Source of the DNA: Chelatococcus composti
GTDB lineage: Bacteria > Pseudomonadota > Alphaproteobacteria > Rhizobiales > Beijerinckiaceae
NCBI RefSeq assembly: GCF_014201415.1
Contig: NZ_JACHEH010000005.1
Coordinates: forward strand, 366,479 to 430,478
Direction: 5' to 3'
DNA length: 64,000 nucleotides
The notes under the pieces are model-generated. The model was not told the origin of the DNA and did no database searches. It saw only the letters and a list, made by a program, of their open reading frames with translations. The position numbers and the translations under genes are program-made. Below, piece by piece: positions 16,422 through 23,398 of this stretch. The stretch's first letter is position 1. Every line of letters begins with the position of its first letter.

Positions 16422-16849
16422 TGAACAGGGACGATTTCGAGCGGCTGCAGCGCCGCTTCGGCAAGGACTGGACGACATGGCCGCCGCCCTACCGGCAGGA
16501 GGCGAGGGCGCTTCTGGAGGCGGCTGATGCGGACGACGACCTCGACAGCCTCCTCGCCGCCATCGATGTCCCCGGTGACGAAGGGGCTCTCGCCCGCACA
16601 GTCCTGTCGCGCATCGAGGGATCGCGCGGCGTGGCCGGCATTCTCGGCGGCATCCTGCGGCCTGTCCCGTCTCCCGTGCTGGCGACCTGTCTTGCCCTCG
16701 TCCTCGTCACGGCCGCTGCCGTCGGCTGCCGGTTCGGCGACGGCGATACGGGCGTAGAGCAGGACATGCTTCTTGCCCTTGCCGTGGGCGATGCGGCGGG
16801 TCTTGGCGAGGTCATGGAAGGCTTCGGATCGGACGGAGGCGAGCTGTGA
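16421..16849 (+). CDS. Probable membrane-anchored anti-sigma factor (hypothetical)
   Basis: A 142-residue protein overlapping the sigma stop codon (TGATG). A hydrophilic cytoplasmic part (FERLQRRFGKDWTTWPPPYR, then acidic helices) is followed by one hydrophobic segment VLATCLALVLVTAAAVGC (about residues 86-103) and a short exported tail. That topology and its place directly after an ECF sigma gene fit an anti-sigma factor such as CnrY, but no zinc-binding HxxxCxxC motif is present and I cannot assign a family. The stop overlaps the next start by four bases, implying coupled translation. Confidence 0.6.
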   Translation: MNRDDFERLQRRFGKDWTTWPPPYRQEARALLEAADADDDLDSLLAAIDVPGDEGALARTVLSRIEGSRGVAGILGGILRPVPSPVLATCLALVLVTAAAVGCRFGDGDTGVEQDMLLALAVGDAAGLGEVMEGFGSDGGEL

Positions 16850-17232
16850 AGCGTGTCCGGCTCCTTCTGGCCACGGGCCTTGCCGTTTCGCTCCTGGCCA
16901 ACGCATTTCTCGTCGGTTTCATCGTCCGGGGCGAACGGCAGCCACGCGGTGGCTTCCTCGCACAGAGCATTGCCTCCGCTTATCCGGACGACGTCCGCGC
17001 CGGCTTCCGCCAGCGGTTGCGGGACAACTGGCCGCGTGTCCTGGCAGCGCTGCGCGACCTGCGTGCGGCGCGGCGCGCGCTCGCCGAAACAGCAAATGCC
17101 GTACCTCTCGACGCAGCGGCGGTGGAACGGGCCATGACGGACGTGCGCACGGCGACGGACGCGCTCCAGCGGCTCATGCAGGAGCTCCTCCTCGAGACCC
17201 TGCGAGCGCGGCAGGGCGCGGACCGGTCCTGA
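16846..17232 (+). CDS. ZraP/CnrX-like periplasmic heavy-metal sensor
   Basis: A 128-residue protein with an N-terminal membrane anchor or signal (VRLLLATGLAVSLLANAFLV) and a helical periplasmic domain. The pair of helices around AGFRQRLRDNWPRVLAALRD and VERAMTDVRTATDALQRLM follows the pattern of the metal-resistance sensor family (Metal_resist, ZraP, CnrX). Start is GTG 16846, overlapping the stop of the preceding gene. In Cnr-type systems such a protein senses nickel or cobalt and releases the sigma factor from its membrane anti-sigma; the metal here cannot be told, since the usual His/Met ligands are sparse. Confidence 0.65.
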   Translation: MKRVRLLLATGLAVSLLANAFLVGFIVRGERQPRGGFLAQSIASAYPDDVRAGFRQRLRDNWPRVLAALRDLRAARRALAETANAVPLDAAAVERAMTDVRTATDALQRLMQELLLETLRARQGADRS

Positions 17233-17349
17233 TGCCAGACATGGCCGGCCCAAGCGGGGGGCAGCAGCACGCCCGCCCGTTGCGTGCAGCCGCGCCGTTG
17301 ATCCTCGTCAAGCGCTTCCTGCGCCGATGCGGTTAGGCTGCTCCTGATG

Positions 17350-17367
17350 TCTGCCATCTGTGGCAGA
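17350..17367. promoter_or_regulatory. Inverted repeat upstream of the cation ATPase gene
   Basis: TCTGCCA-TCTG-TGGCAGA is a perfect 7-bp inverted repeat ending 32 bases before the ATPase start, in a 167-base gap with no other structure seen. Position and symmetry fit a repressor or activator site. The binding protein is unknown; no metal-type regulator gene lies adjacent. Confidence 0.4.
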
Positions 17368-17399
17368 ATGCGACTAGCTTTACAGGAGATGCCGACGGC

Positions 17400-20159
17400 A
17401 TGAACAGCCAGAGCCCCGCATCCGGTGCCGTGTCGACAGTGCCACCTGCGCAGGCCGGAGCCGGGTCGGGAGAGCCGGTCCGCGATCTCGACCGGGCTTG
17501 GCATGCCGTTCCGCTACAGGAGGCTCTGCAGGCGACAGGGTCCGGTCCGGACGGGCTCAGCGCCGCGGAGGCGGCGCGGCGCCTCGCGCGTTTCGGTCCC
17601 AACCGCCTGCCGCGGGGGCCGCGGCGAAGCGCCCTCAGGCGCTTTCTGCTGCAGTTCCACAGCCGGCTGATTTACGTCCTCGTCGGTTCCGCGACCCTTG
17701 CGGCGGCGATCGGCCATGTGACCGACGCCCTCGTCATCGCTTCCGTCGTTCTCGTCAACGCCGTCATCGGCTTTGTCCAGGAGGGGCGGGCCGAGGAGGC
17801 GCTCGAGGCCATACGGGCGATGATCGATCCGCAGGCATCGGTGATCCGCGACGGCCGGCGCCTCACGATCCCGGCCGATGAGGTCGTCCCAGGCGACATC
17901 GTGCTGCTCGAGGCGGGGGACCGGGTGCCTGCCGACCTGCGCCTCGTGAAGGCGCGCAGCCTGCGGGTGGATGAGGCTGTCCTGACGGGTGAATCGGTGC
18001 CTGTTGACAAGGCGCTGGAGCCGGTTGCCGTGGATGCCGCCCTCGGGGACCGTCTGTCCATGGCTTTCTCCGGCACCTTCGTCACGGCCGGCCAGGGTGC
18101 GGGCGTCGCCGTCGCGACCGGGGCGGCGACCGAGCTCGGCCGCATCAGCGCGATGATCGGCGCTGTCGAGCAGCTCACCACGCCGCTCCTGCGCCAGATC
18201 GACGACTTTGCCCGGCTCGTCACCACCGTGGTGCTCGGCATCGCGGCCGCCGTCTTCGCCTTTGCCGTGCTCGTCCGCTCCTATGCCCTCGACGAGGCGT
18301 TCATGGCGGTCGTCGGCATCGCTGTCGCTGCCATCCCGGAAGGGCTGCCGGCCATCATGACGATCACGCTTGCCGTCGGCGTGCAGCGCATGGCCCGGCG
18401 CAAGGCCATCGTCCGGCGGCTGCCGGCCGTGGAGACGCTGGGGTCGGTCTCCGTCATCTGCTCCGACAAGACGGGCACCCTGACCCGCAACGAGATGATG
18501 GTGAGCGCCGTCGTCACCGCCGATCGCACCCTCAGCGTCGACGGCACGGGCTACCGGCCTCAGGGCGAGTTCCGCACGGTGGACGGGCGGCAGCTCGATC
18601 CAGCCGCCGATCCCGTGCTGGAGGAGCTCTCCCTCGCGGGGCTGCTGTGCAACGACGCGCATCTGAGGCAAAGCGGCGAGGACTGGATCGTCGACGGCGA
18701 CCCGATGGAGGGGGCGCTTGTGTCGCTGGCGATGAAGGCGGGGCACGACACGGCCGCGGCGCGCGCAGGCTTTCCGCGCCTCGACGAGGTGCCGTTCGAT
18801 TCGCGCCACCGCTACATGGCGACGCTGCACGCCCGCAACGGGCACCGGCCGGTGGCCTATGTGAAGGGTGCGCCGGAGCGTATCGTTGCCATGGCGACGC
18901 GGGTCGCGACGCTGGACGGCGAACAGCCCATCGACGCTGCCGCCTGGCACGAGCGTATCGAGGCCCTTGCCGCCGACGGGCAGCGCGTCATCGCGCTGGC
19001 GCGCCGGACGATGGAGAGCGGCACCCGTGAGCTGAAAGCGGCCGATGTCGAGCACGACCTGACGCTGCTCGGCGTCGTGGGGCTCATTGATCCGCCGCGC
19101 CCGGAAGCGATCGCAGCCATTTCCGAATGCCGGGCGGCCGGCATCAAGGTGAAGATGATCACCGGCGACCATGTTGCCACCGCGCGGGCCATTGCGCGGC
19201 AGCTCGGGCTTGCGGAGGATCCGGTGGCGGTGACGGGCCATGATCTCGACGCCGCGGATGCGGAGGAATTCGCGCGGTATACGCGGGAGGCGACCGTCTT
19301 CGCCCGCACCAGCCCGGAGCACAAGCTGCGTCTCGTGGAGGCGCTGCAGCAGGACGGCTCCATCATCGCCATGACCGGTGACGGCGTGAACGATGCCCCG
19401 GCCCTCAAGCGGGCCGACGTCGGAGTGGCCATGGGCGGCAAGGGCACGGAGGCGGCGAAGGAGGCGAGCGAGATGGTGCTCGCCGACGACAACTTCGCCT
19501 CCATCGTCGCGGCCGTGCGCGAGGGGCGGACGGTCTACGACAACCTGACGAAATCGATCTCCTGGGCGCTGCCGACGAACGGCGGCGAGGCTCTGACCAT
19601 CGTCGTGGCCATTCTCTTCGGCCTGTCCCTGCCCATCACGCCGGTCCAGATCCTGTGGATCAACATGGTCACGGCCATCGCGCTGGGGCTGACGATCGCC
19701 TTCGAGCCGACCGAGCCCGGCACCATGCGGCGGCCGGCCCGCCCTGCGAACCAGCCGCTGCTGTCCCGCCGTCTCCTGTGGCGCATCCTCTTCGTCTCGA
19801 CGCTGATGGTATGCGGCACCTTCGGCATCTACGCCTGGGCGAGCGCGCGGGGCCTGCCCGTGGAGACCGCCCGCACCATGGCCGTCAATACGGTGGTGGT
19901 GATGGAGATCTTCTACCTGTTCAGCGTCCGTTATGTGCACGGCACGTCGCTGACCTTCCAGGGCGTGCTCGGCACACCGGCCGTGCTCCTGGGGCTGGTG
20001 GCGGTCGTGCTGGCGCAGTTCGCCTTCACCTACCTGCCGTTCATGCAGCGCATCTTCGGCAGCGGGCCGGTCGCGTTCGCTGACGGGCTGGTGATTGTCG
20101 GCGTCGGCGTGGTGCTCCTTCTCATCGTCGAGGTGGAGAAGCGCCTCGTCGTCCGCTGA
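17400..20159 (+). CDS. P2-type cation-transporting P-type ATPase
   Basis: A 919-residue inner-membrane ion pump. In order: N-terminal cation ATPase domain (LDRAWHAVPLQEALQATGSG, about 30-50), actuator loop with TGESVP (about 197), TM4 motif AAIPEGLPA, phosphorylation site DKTGTLT with Asp about 357, the nucleotide-binding domain with KGAPE, the hinge TGDGVNDAPA (about 660) and the C-terminal six-helix block. PEGLP and LWINMVTAIALGLTIAFEP resemble CtpF/MgtA/PMR1-like P2 ATPases. The aspartate found in TM6 of Ca2+ pumps (TDxxP) is replaced here by TAIALG, so calcium specificity is doubtful; Mg, Mn, Na or K are possible. Probable ribosome site AGGAG at 17384-17388. Confidence 0.85.
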   Translation: MNSQSPASGAVSTVPPAQAGAGSGEPVRDLDRAWHAVPLQEALQATGSGPDGLSAAEAARRLARFGPNRLPRGPRRSALRRFLLQFHSRLIYVLVGSATLAAAIGHVTDALVIASVVLVNAVIGFVQEGRAEEALEAIRAMIDPQASVIRDGRRLTIPADEVVPGDIVLLEAGDRVPADLRLVKARSLRVDEAVLTGESVPVDKALEPVAVDAALGDRLSMAFSGTFVTAGQGAGVAVATGAATELGRISAMIGAVEQLTTPLLRQIDDFARLVTTVVLGIAAAVFAFAVLVRSYALDEAFMAVVGIAVAAIPEGLPAIMTITLAVGVQRMARRKAIVRRLPAVETLGSVSVICSDKTGTLTRNEMMVSAVVTADRTLSVDGTGYRPQGEFRTVDGRQLDPAADPVLEELSLAGLLCNDAHLRQSGEDWIVDGDPMEGALVSLAMKAGHDTAAARAGFPRLDEVPFDSRHRYMATLHARNGHRPVAYVKGAPERIVAMATRVATLDGEQPIDAAAWHERIEALAADGQRVIALARRTMESGTRELKAADVEHDLTLLGVVGLIDPPRPEAIAAISECRAAGIKVKMITGDHVATARAIARQLGLAEDPVAVTGHDLDAADAEEFARYTREATVFARTSPEHKLRLVEALQQDGSIIAMTGDGVNDAPALKRADVGVAMGGKGTEAAKEASEMVLADDNFASIVAAVREGRTVYDNLTKSISWALPTNGGEALTIVVAILFGLSLPITPVQILWINMVTAIALGLTIAFEPTEPGTMRRPARPANQPLLSRRLLWRILFVSTLMVCGTFGIYAWASARGLPVETARTMAVNTVVVMEIFYLFSVRYVHGTSLTFQGVLGTPAVLLGLVAVVLAQFAFTYLPFMQRIFGSGPVAFADGLVIVGVGVVLLLIVEVEKRLVVR

Positions 20160-20180
20160 GGGGCGGCGTGCCGCCCCTCA
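20157..20180. terminator. Bidirectional hairpin sharing both stop codons
   Basis: TGAGGGGCGGC (20157-20167), the two bases GT, then GCCGCCCCTCA (20170-20180) form a perfect palindrome. The left TGA is the stop of the P-type ATPase and the right TCA is the reverse-strand stop of hmuV. The two convergent genes therefore end in the same hairpin, which can terminate or stabilise both transcripts. There is no T-run, and the two-base loop implies a few terminal pairs stay open. Confidence 0.6.
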
Positions 20181-20975
20181 GGCCGCGGCCCCTGCCGCCG
20201 GGTGGGGCAGCACGAAGGGCCCGGCGGGCACGGCGCCAACCTTCAGCTGCACGTCGAAGACCTCACGCAACAAGGCGTCTGTCAGGACCACGCGCGGCGG
20301 CCCGTCGGCGACGATGGCGCCCCCTTTCATCGCCACCAGCCGGTCGCCGTAGGCGGCGGCGAGATTGAGGTCGTGCAGGATGGCGAAGACGGCGACACCC
20401 TCGCGGGCAAGGCGCCGGCCGTGCTCGAGCAGCCCGAGCTGGTGGCGCAGGTCGAGGCTCGAGACCGGCTCGTCGAGGAAGAGGGCGAGATGCTTCTCGC
20501 TCCGCCCGCCGGCCATGAGCTGGCCGAGCACGCGGGCAAACTGCACCCGCTGCTGCTCGCCGCCGGACAGGGTCTGGTAGTTGCGCGCGGCCAGATGGGC
20601 GACGTCAGCCGCCGCGAGCGCGCGGCGCATCATGTCCAGTCGTTCGGCGGCGCTGCCGGCCCCGTCGAGGCCGAGGCGCACCACCTCGGCGACCGTGAAG
20701 GGAAAGACGAGCTGCACGCTCTGGGGCAGCACGGCCCGCTTCATGGCGAGGCGCCAGGGCGGCATGGCGGAGACGGGCGTGTCGCCGTAGAGGACGGAGC
20801 CGCTCGCCGGGGCGATCTCGCCGGCGAGGATCTTGAGCAGCGTCGACTTGCCGGCGCCGTTCGGCCCGACGACGACGGTGAGCTCGCCGGCGGCGAGCGC
20901 GAGGTTCGTCGGCATCAGGATGGTGCGGCCCGCGGCGTGCAGGCTGATGCCGGTGGCGGTAACGACGGCTGTCAT
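20178..20975 (-). CDS. hmuV: Heme ABC transporter ATP-binding protein
   Basis: A 265-residue ATPase energising heme import from periplasm to cytoplasm. Walker A GPNGAGKST (37-45), signature LSGGEQQRV (136-144) and Walker B ALFLDEPVSSLD (164-175) are intact. The LSGG and LHDLNLAAAYGDR segments fit the FecE/BtuD/HmuV class. Its ATG at 20975 overlaps the hmuU stop by four bases, showing coupling. A much longer in-frame extension (to 22106) only reads hmuU out of frame and is not real. It partners HmuU and the binding protein HmuT encoded upstream. Confidence 0.9.
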   Translation of the reverse strand: MTAVVTATGISLHAAGRTILMPTNLALAAGELTVVVGPNGAGKSTLLKILAGEIAPASGSVLYGDTPVSAMPPWRLAMKRAVLPQSVQLVFPFTVAEVVRLGLDGAGSAAERLDMMRRALAAADVAHLAARNYQTLSGGEQQRVQFARVLGQLMAGGRSEKHLALFLDEPVSSLDLRHQLGLLEHGRRLAREGVAVFAILHDLNLAAAYGDRLVAMKGGAIVADGPPRVVLTDALLREVFDVQLKVGAVPAGPFVLPHPAAGAAA

Positions 20976-22066
20976 GACGCGAGGCTCCGGCGGCCCGCAA
21001 GCAGCAGCCAGAGGAAGAAGGGCGCGCCGATGGCCGCTGTGACGATGCCGATGGGCAACTCCGCCGGCTGGACGAGGGTGCGGGCCAGCATGTCGGAAAG
21101 GACGAGCAACATGCCGCCCAGGAGGGCGCTTGCGGGCAGCAGCACGCGATGGTCGGGGCCGACCGCGAGGCGGAGCAGGTGCGGCACGACGATGCCGACG
21201 AAGCCGATGATGCCCGAGACGGCAACCGAGGCGCCGACGGCCACGGCAACGAGGAAAATCGCGGTCCGCTTCAGCCGCTCGACGGCAATGCCCAGGTGAA
21301 AAGCCTCCGCCTCGCCGAGCGTGAGGGCGTTGAGCCCGCGGGCGAGGAACGGGACAGCGACCAGCACGGGCAAAATGGCTGGGGCGACCGTGGCCGTCTT
21401 CGCCCAGGTGGCGCCGCCGAGGCTGCCGAGGGACCAGAAGGTGAGGTCGCGCAACTGCCGGTCGTCGCTGATGAACGTGAGCACGCCCGTGATCGCGCCG
21501 GCAACGGCGCCGAGCGCGACGCCGGCAAGGAGCAGCGTGGCGACGGAGGTGCGGCCGGCGCGCGTCGAGATGCGGTAGAGTGTGAAGGTGGTGAGCAGTG
21601 CACCGCCGAAGGCCGCTGTCGGCAGGGTAACGAAGGGCAGGGGGCCCGTTCCCGCGGCGAGACGCTCTCCGAAAACGATCATGCCGGCGGCGAAGAGGGC
21701 CGCGCCGGAGGAAACGCCGGTGAGACCCGGATCTGCGAGGGGATTGCGGAACAGCCCCTGCATGAGCGCGCCCGAGACGGCGAGCGCCGCCCCGACGAGC
21801 AGCCCAAGCAGCGTGCGCGGCAGGCGGATACCGACGACGACGAGAGCATCGCGAGCCATCTCGTCCGGTACCTTCCCCGTAAGAACGGCATGCAGCACGT
21901 CGACGACGCGGGAGGGGGCGAGGGCGAGCGCGCCGGTGCCGATTGACAGGATCGAGACGATCACGACGCCCGCCGCGAGCAGCAGAAAGAGCACAAGCGC
22001 GCGCAGCCGGCGGCGGGCCAGCGCGGCGTCGATCGATTCGCCTGGCATATCCGTGGCCGTGGTCAC
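20972..22066 (-). CDS. hmuU: Heme ABC transporter permease (FecCD family)
   Basis: A 364-residue, highly hydrophobic permease of the FecCD/BtuC type with about ten membrane segments. GIRLPRTLLGLLVGAALAVS and GLFRNPLADPGLTGVSSGA are the family signatures, and the GFVGIVVPHLLRLAVGPDHR loop contacts the ATPase. It forms the heme channel with HmuV and takes heme from HmuT. Start ATG 22066 overlaps the hmuT stop by four bases. ATG at codon 7 is an alternative start, but the first has the coupling overlap. Confidence 0.9.
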   Translation of the reverse strand: MTTATDMPGESIDAALARRRLRALVLFLLLAAGVVIVSILSIGTGALALAPSRVVDVLHAVLTGKVPDEMARDALVVVGIRLPRTLLGLLVGAALAVSGALMQGLFRNPLADPGLTGVSSGAALFAAGMIVFGERLAAGTGPLPFVTLPTAAFGGALLTTFTLYRISTRAGRTSVATLLLAGVALGAVAGAITGVLTFISDDRQLRDLTFWSLGSLGGATWAKTATVAPAILPVLVAVPFLARGLNALTLGEAEAFHLGIAVERLKRTAIFLVAVAVGASVAVSGIIGFVGIVVPHLLRLAVGPDHRVLLPASALLGGMLLVLSDMLARTLVQPAELPIGIVTAAIGAPFFLWLLLAGRRSLAS

Positions 22067-22980
22067 TGTGCCTTCTCGCCCGTTGCCAGCGTGGGATAGA
22101 AGGCACGCATCAGCTCGGCGGCCGCCTGCGGCGCCCGCGGCCCGAAGCCGAGCATCAGCTGCCCGTCCAGGGTCACCAGGGCCCGATCGCGGGCGGCGGG
22201 AGTACCGGCGAAGGCGGGGGCCGCGAAGACCTCCTCGGCGTGGCCGGCGGCATGGCCGCCGTTGGACATCATGACGATGACGTCCGGCGCCGCGGCGATG
22301 ATGGCCTCGTCCGTCATCGGCTTGAAGCCCTCGATGACGGTGGCGGCGTTCTCCGCGCCGGCAAGGCGCAGGATGGCGTCGGCGGAGGTGCCGCGGCCGC
22401 CGACGAGGGGGCGCCCGTTCTGCATGGCAAGGACGAAGAGCGCCTTCACCGGCTTGTCGATGCGCTCCCGCGCCGCGGCGAGATCGGCAAAGCCGCGGCG
22501 CACCTCGGCGGCGAGCGCCTCGGCCTTCGCCTCGGTTCCGGTCAGCCTGCCGATGGTCTCGATCTTGTGGATGACCCCTTCGGCCGACGGCTCGTCCGGC
22601 AGCTGCGTGAACGGCACGCCTGTCTCCTCGATGAGCCGGACGGCATCGGGCGGGCCGGCTGTGCTGATCGCGATGACCTGCGTCGGGTTGAGCGCAATGA
22701 TGCCCTCGGCCGAAAGTGAGCGCACGTAGCCGACGTTCGGCTTCTCCTTCAGCGCGCGCTCGGGGAAGGTGCTGGTCGTGTCTACGGCGGCGACCCGCGC
22801 CTCAAGGCCGAGCGCATAGAGGATCTCCGTGACGGCACCGCCGAGGGCGACGATGCGGTTGCCGCCCGGCGGATCGCCCGCCTGAGCGAGCGCCGCCGGC
22901 CCGGGGGCGAGGAGGAAGGCGATGGCGATGAGCCGGGCGAGGGTGCGCCGCGACAGGGAGCGGTTCGGTCTGCCGGTCAT
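22063..22980 (-). CDS. hmuT: Periplasmic heme-binding protein
   Basis: A 305-residue class III substrate-binding protein. The first 32 residues (SLSRRTLARLIAIAFLLAPG) form a signal peptide with a twin-Arg-like start. RIVALGGAVTEILYALG and the following VGYVRSLSAEGIIALNPTQV are typical of hemin-binding HmuT/PhuT/ShuT proteins, which bind a heme with axial tyrosine or histidine. It delivers heme to HmuUV. The gene lies four bases after the small hmuP gene, and the whole hmuP-T-U-V run is probably one transcript starting from the divergent region at 23162-23398. Confidence 0.88.
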   Translation of the reverse strand: MTGRPNRSLSRRTLARLIAIAFLLAPGPAALAQAGDPPGGNRIVALGGAVTEILYALGLEARVAAVDTTSTFPERALKEKPNVGYVRSLSAEGIIALNPTQVIAISTAGPPDAVRLIEETGVPFTQLPDEPSAEGVIHKIETIGRLTGTEAKAEALAAEVRRGFADLAAARERIDKPVKALFVLAMQNGRPLVGGRGTSADAILRLAGAENAATVIEGFKPMTDEAIIAAAPDVIVMMSNGGHAAGHAEEVFAAPAFAGTPAARDRALVTLDGQLMLGFGPRAPQAAAELMRAFYPTLATGEKAQ

Positions 22981-22984
22981 GGCG

Positions 22985-23161
22985 TCACTTCGTCAAAATG
23001 AGCTTGTCGTTGGCCGTGATGCGCAGGTGGTAGCGCTCGCCGTTGTGCAGCAGCACCACCTCGCGCCCGCCCCCGAAGAGCGAGCGCACGTCGATCACGG
23101 GCGGTTCCGGGGCCTTGGGCGGCGCCGGGTGTGGCGCGGAAGGCGGGGTTGGCGTAGGCAT
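22985..23161 (-). CDS. hmuP: Hemin uptake protein HmuP (HemP family)
   Basis: A 58-residue HemP-family protein. After a Pro-rich N-terminus (MPTPTPPSAPHPAPPKAPEP) comes the conserved core IDVRSLFGGGREVVLLHNGE followed by RYHLRITANDKLILTK, which closely matches HemP/HmuP. In Bradyrhizobium, HmuP is a co-activator that works with Irr to switch on the heme receptor gene, and here it sits exactly between the hmuTUV genes and the divergent receptor gene. ATG at 23161; the stop TGA is at 22985-22987, four bases before hmuT. Upstream purine-rich sequence AAAAGAAAG provides a weak ribosome site. Confidence 0.88.
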   Translation of the reverse strand: MPTPTPPSAPHPAPPKAPEPPVIDVRSLFGGGREVVLLHNGERYHLRITANDKLILTK

Positions 23162-23196
23162 GGCAGGTCGCTTTCTTTTAACTGTTCAAGAGTCTC

Positions 23197-23213
23197 TTTT
23201 GAATGATTCTGAT
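23197..23213. promoter_or_regulatory. Irr-type iron control element (ICE-like) between hmuP and hmuR
   Basis: TTTTGAATGATTCTGAT matches the rhizobial Irr box TTTRGAAYNRTTCYAAA at all core positions (GAAYGATTC) and most flanks. It lies 36 bases from the hmuP start and 186 from the receptor start, in the A+T-rich, 237-base divergent promoter region. A candidate promoter for the receptor is TTGACG (23262-23267), 15 bases, TATAGG (23283-23288). Irr with HmuP would switch both transcripts according to heme and iron status; the Irr gene is not in the window. Confidence 0.55.
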
Positions 23214-23398
23214 CTTGGAAGTAGTTTTGAATTGTAAAAAACTATTGTTGGTTTGCTTCGATTGACGTGCATACACAACACGTATAGGAAGCGCAAACTC
23301 CTCCTTGCGGGGAGCCGCACAACGCCAGCCAGCCGGGGGCGCGAGCCCGTAGCCAGCCAGCCGAACCTCATCATTCGGACATTGGGGGCTTCGTTCTC

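Noticed and set aside
17514..19940. An 808-residue minus-strand open frame across the P-type ATPase
   Set aside because: The sense strand encodes the complete pump with all motifs; the reverse frame is rich in His, Arg and Gly with no fold signature.
20178..22106. A 642-residue fusion including hmuV
   Set aside because: The N-terminal two thirds only read hmuU out of frame; the hmuV start at 20975 overlaps the hmuU stop in the usual way.
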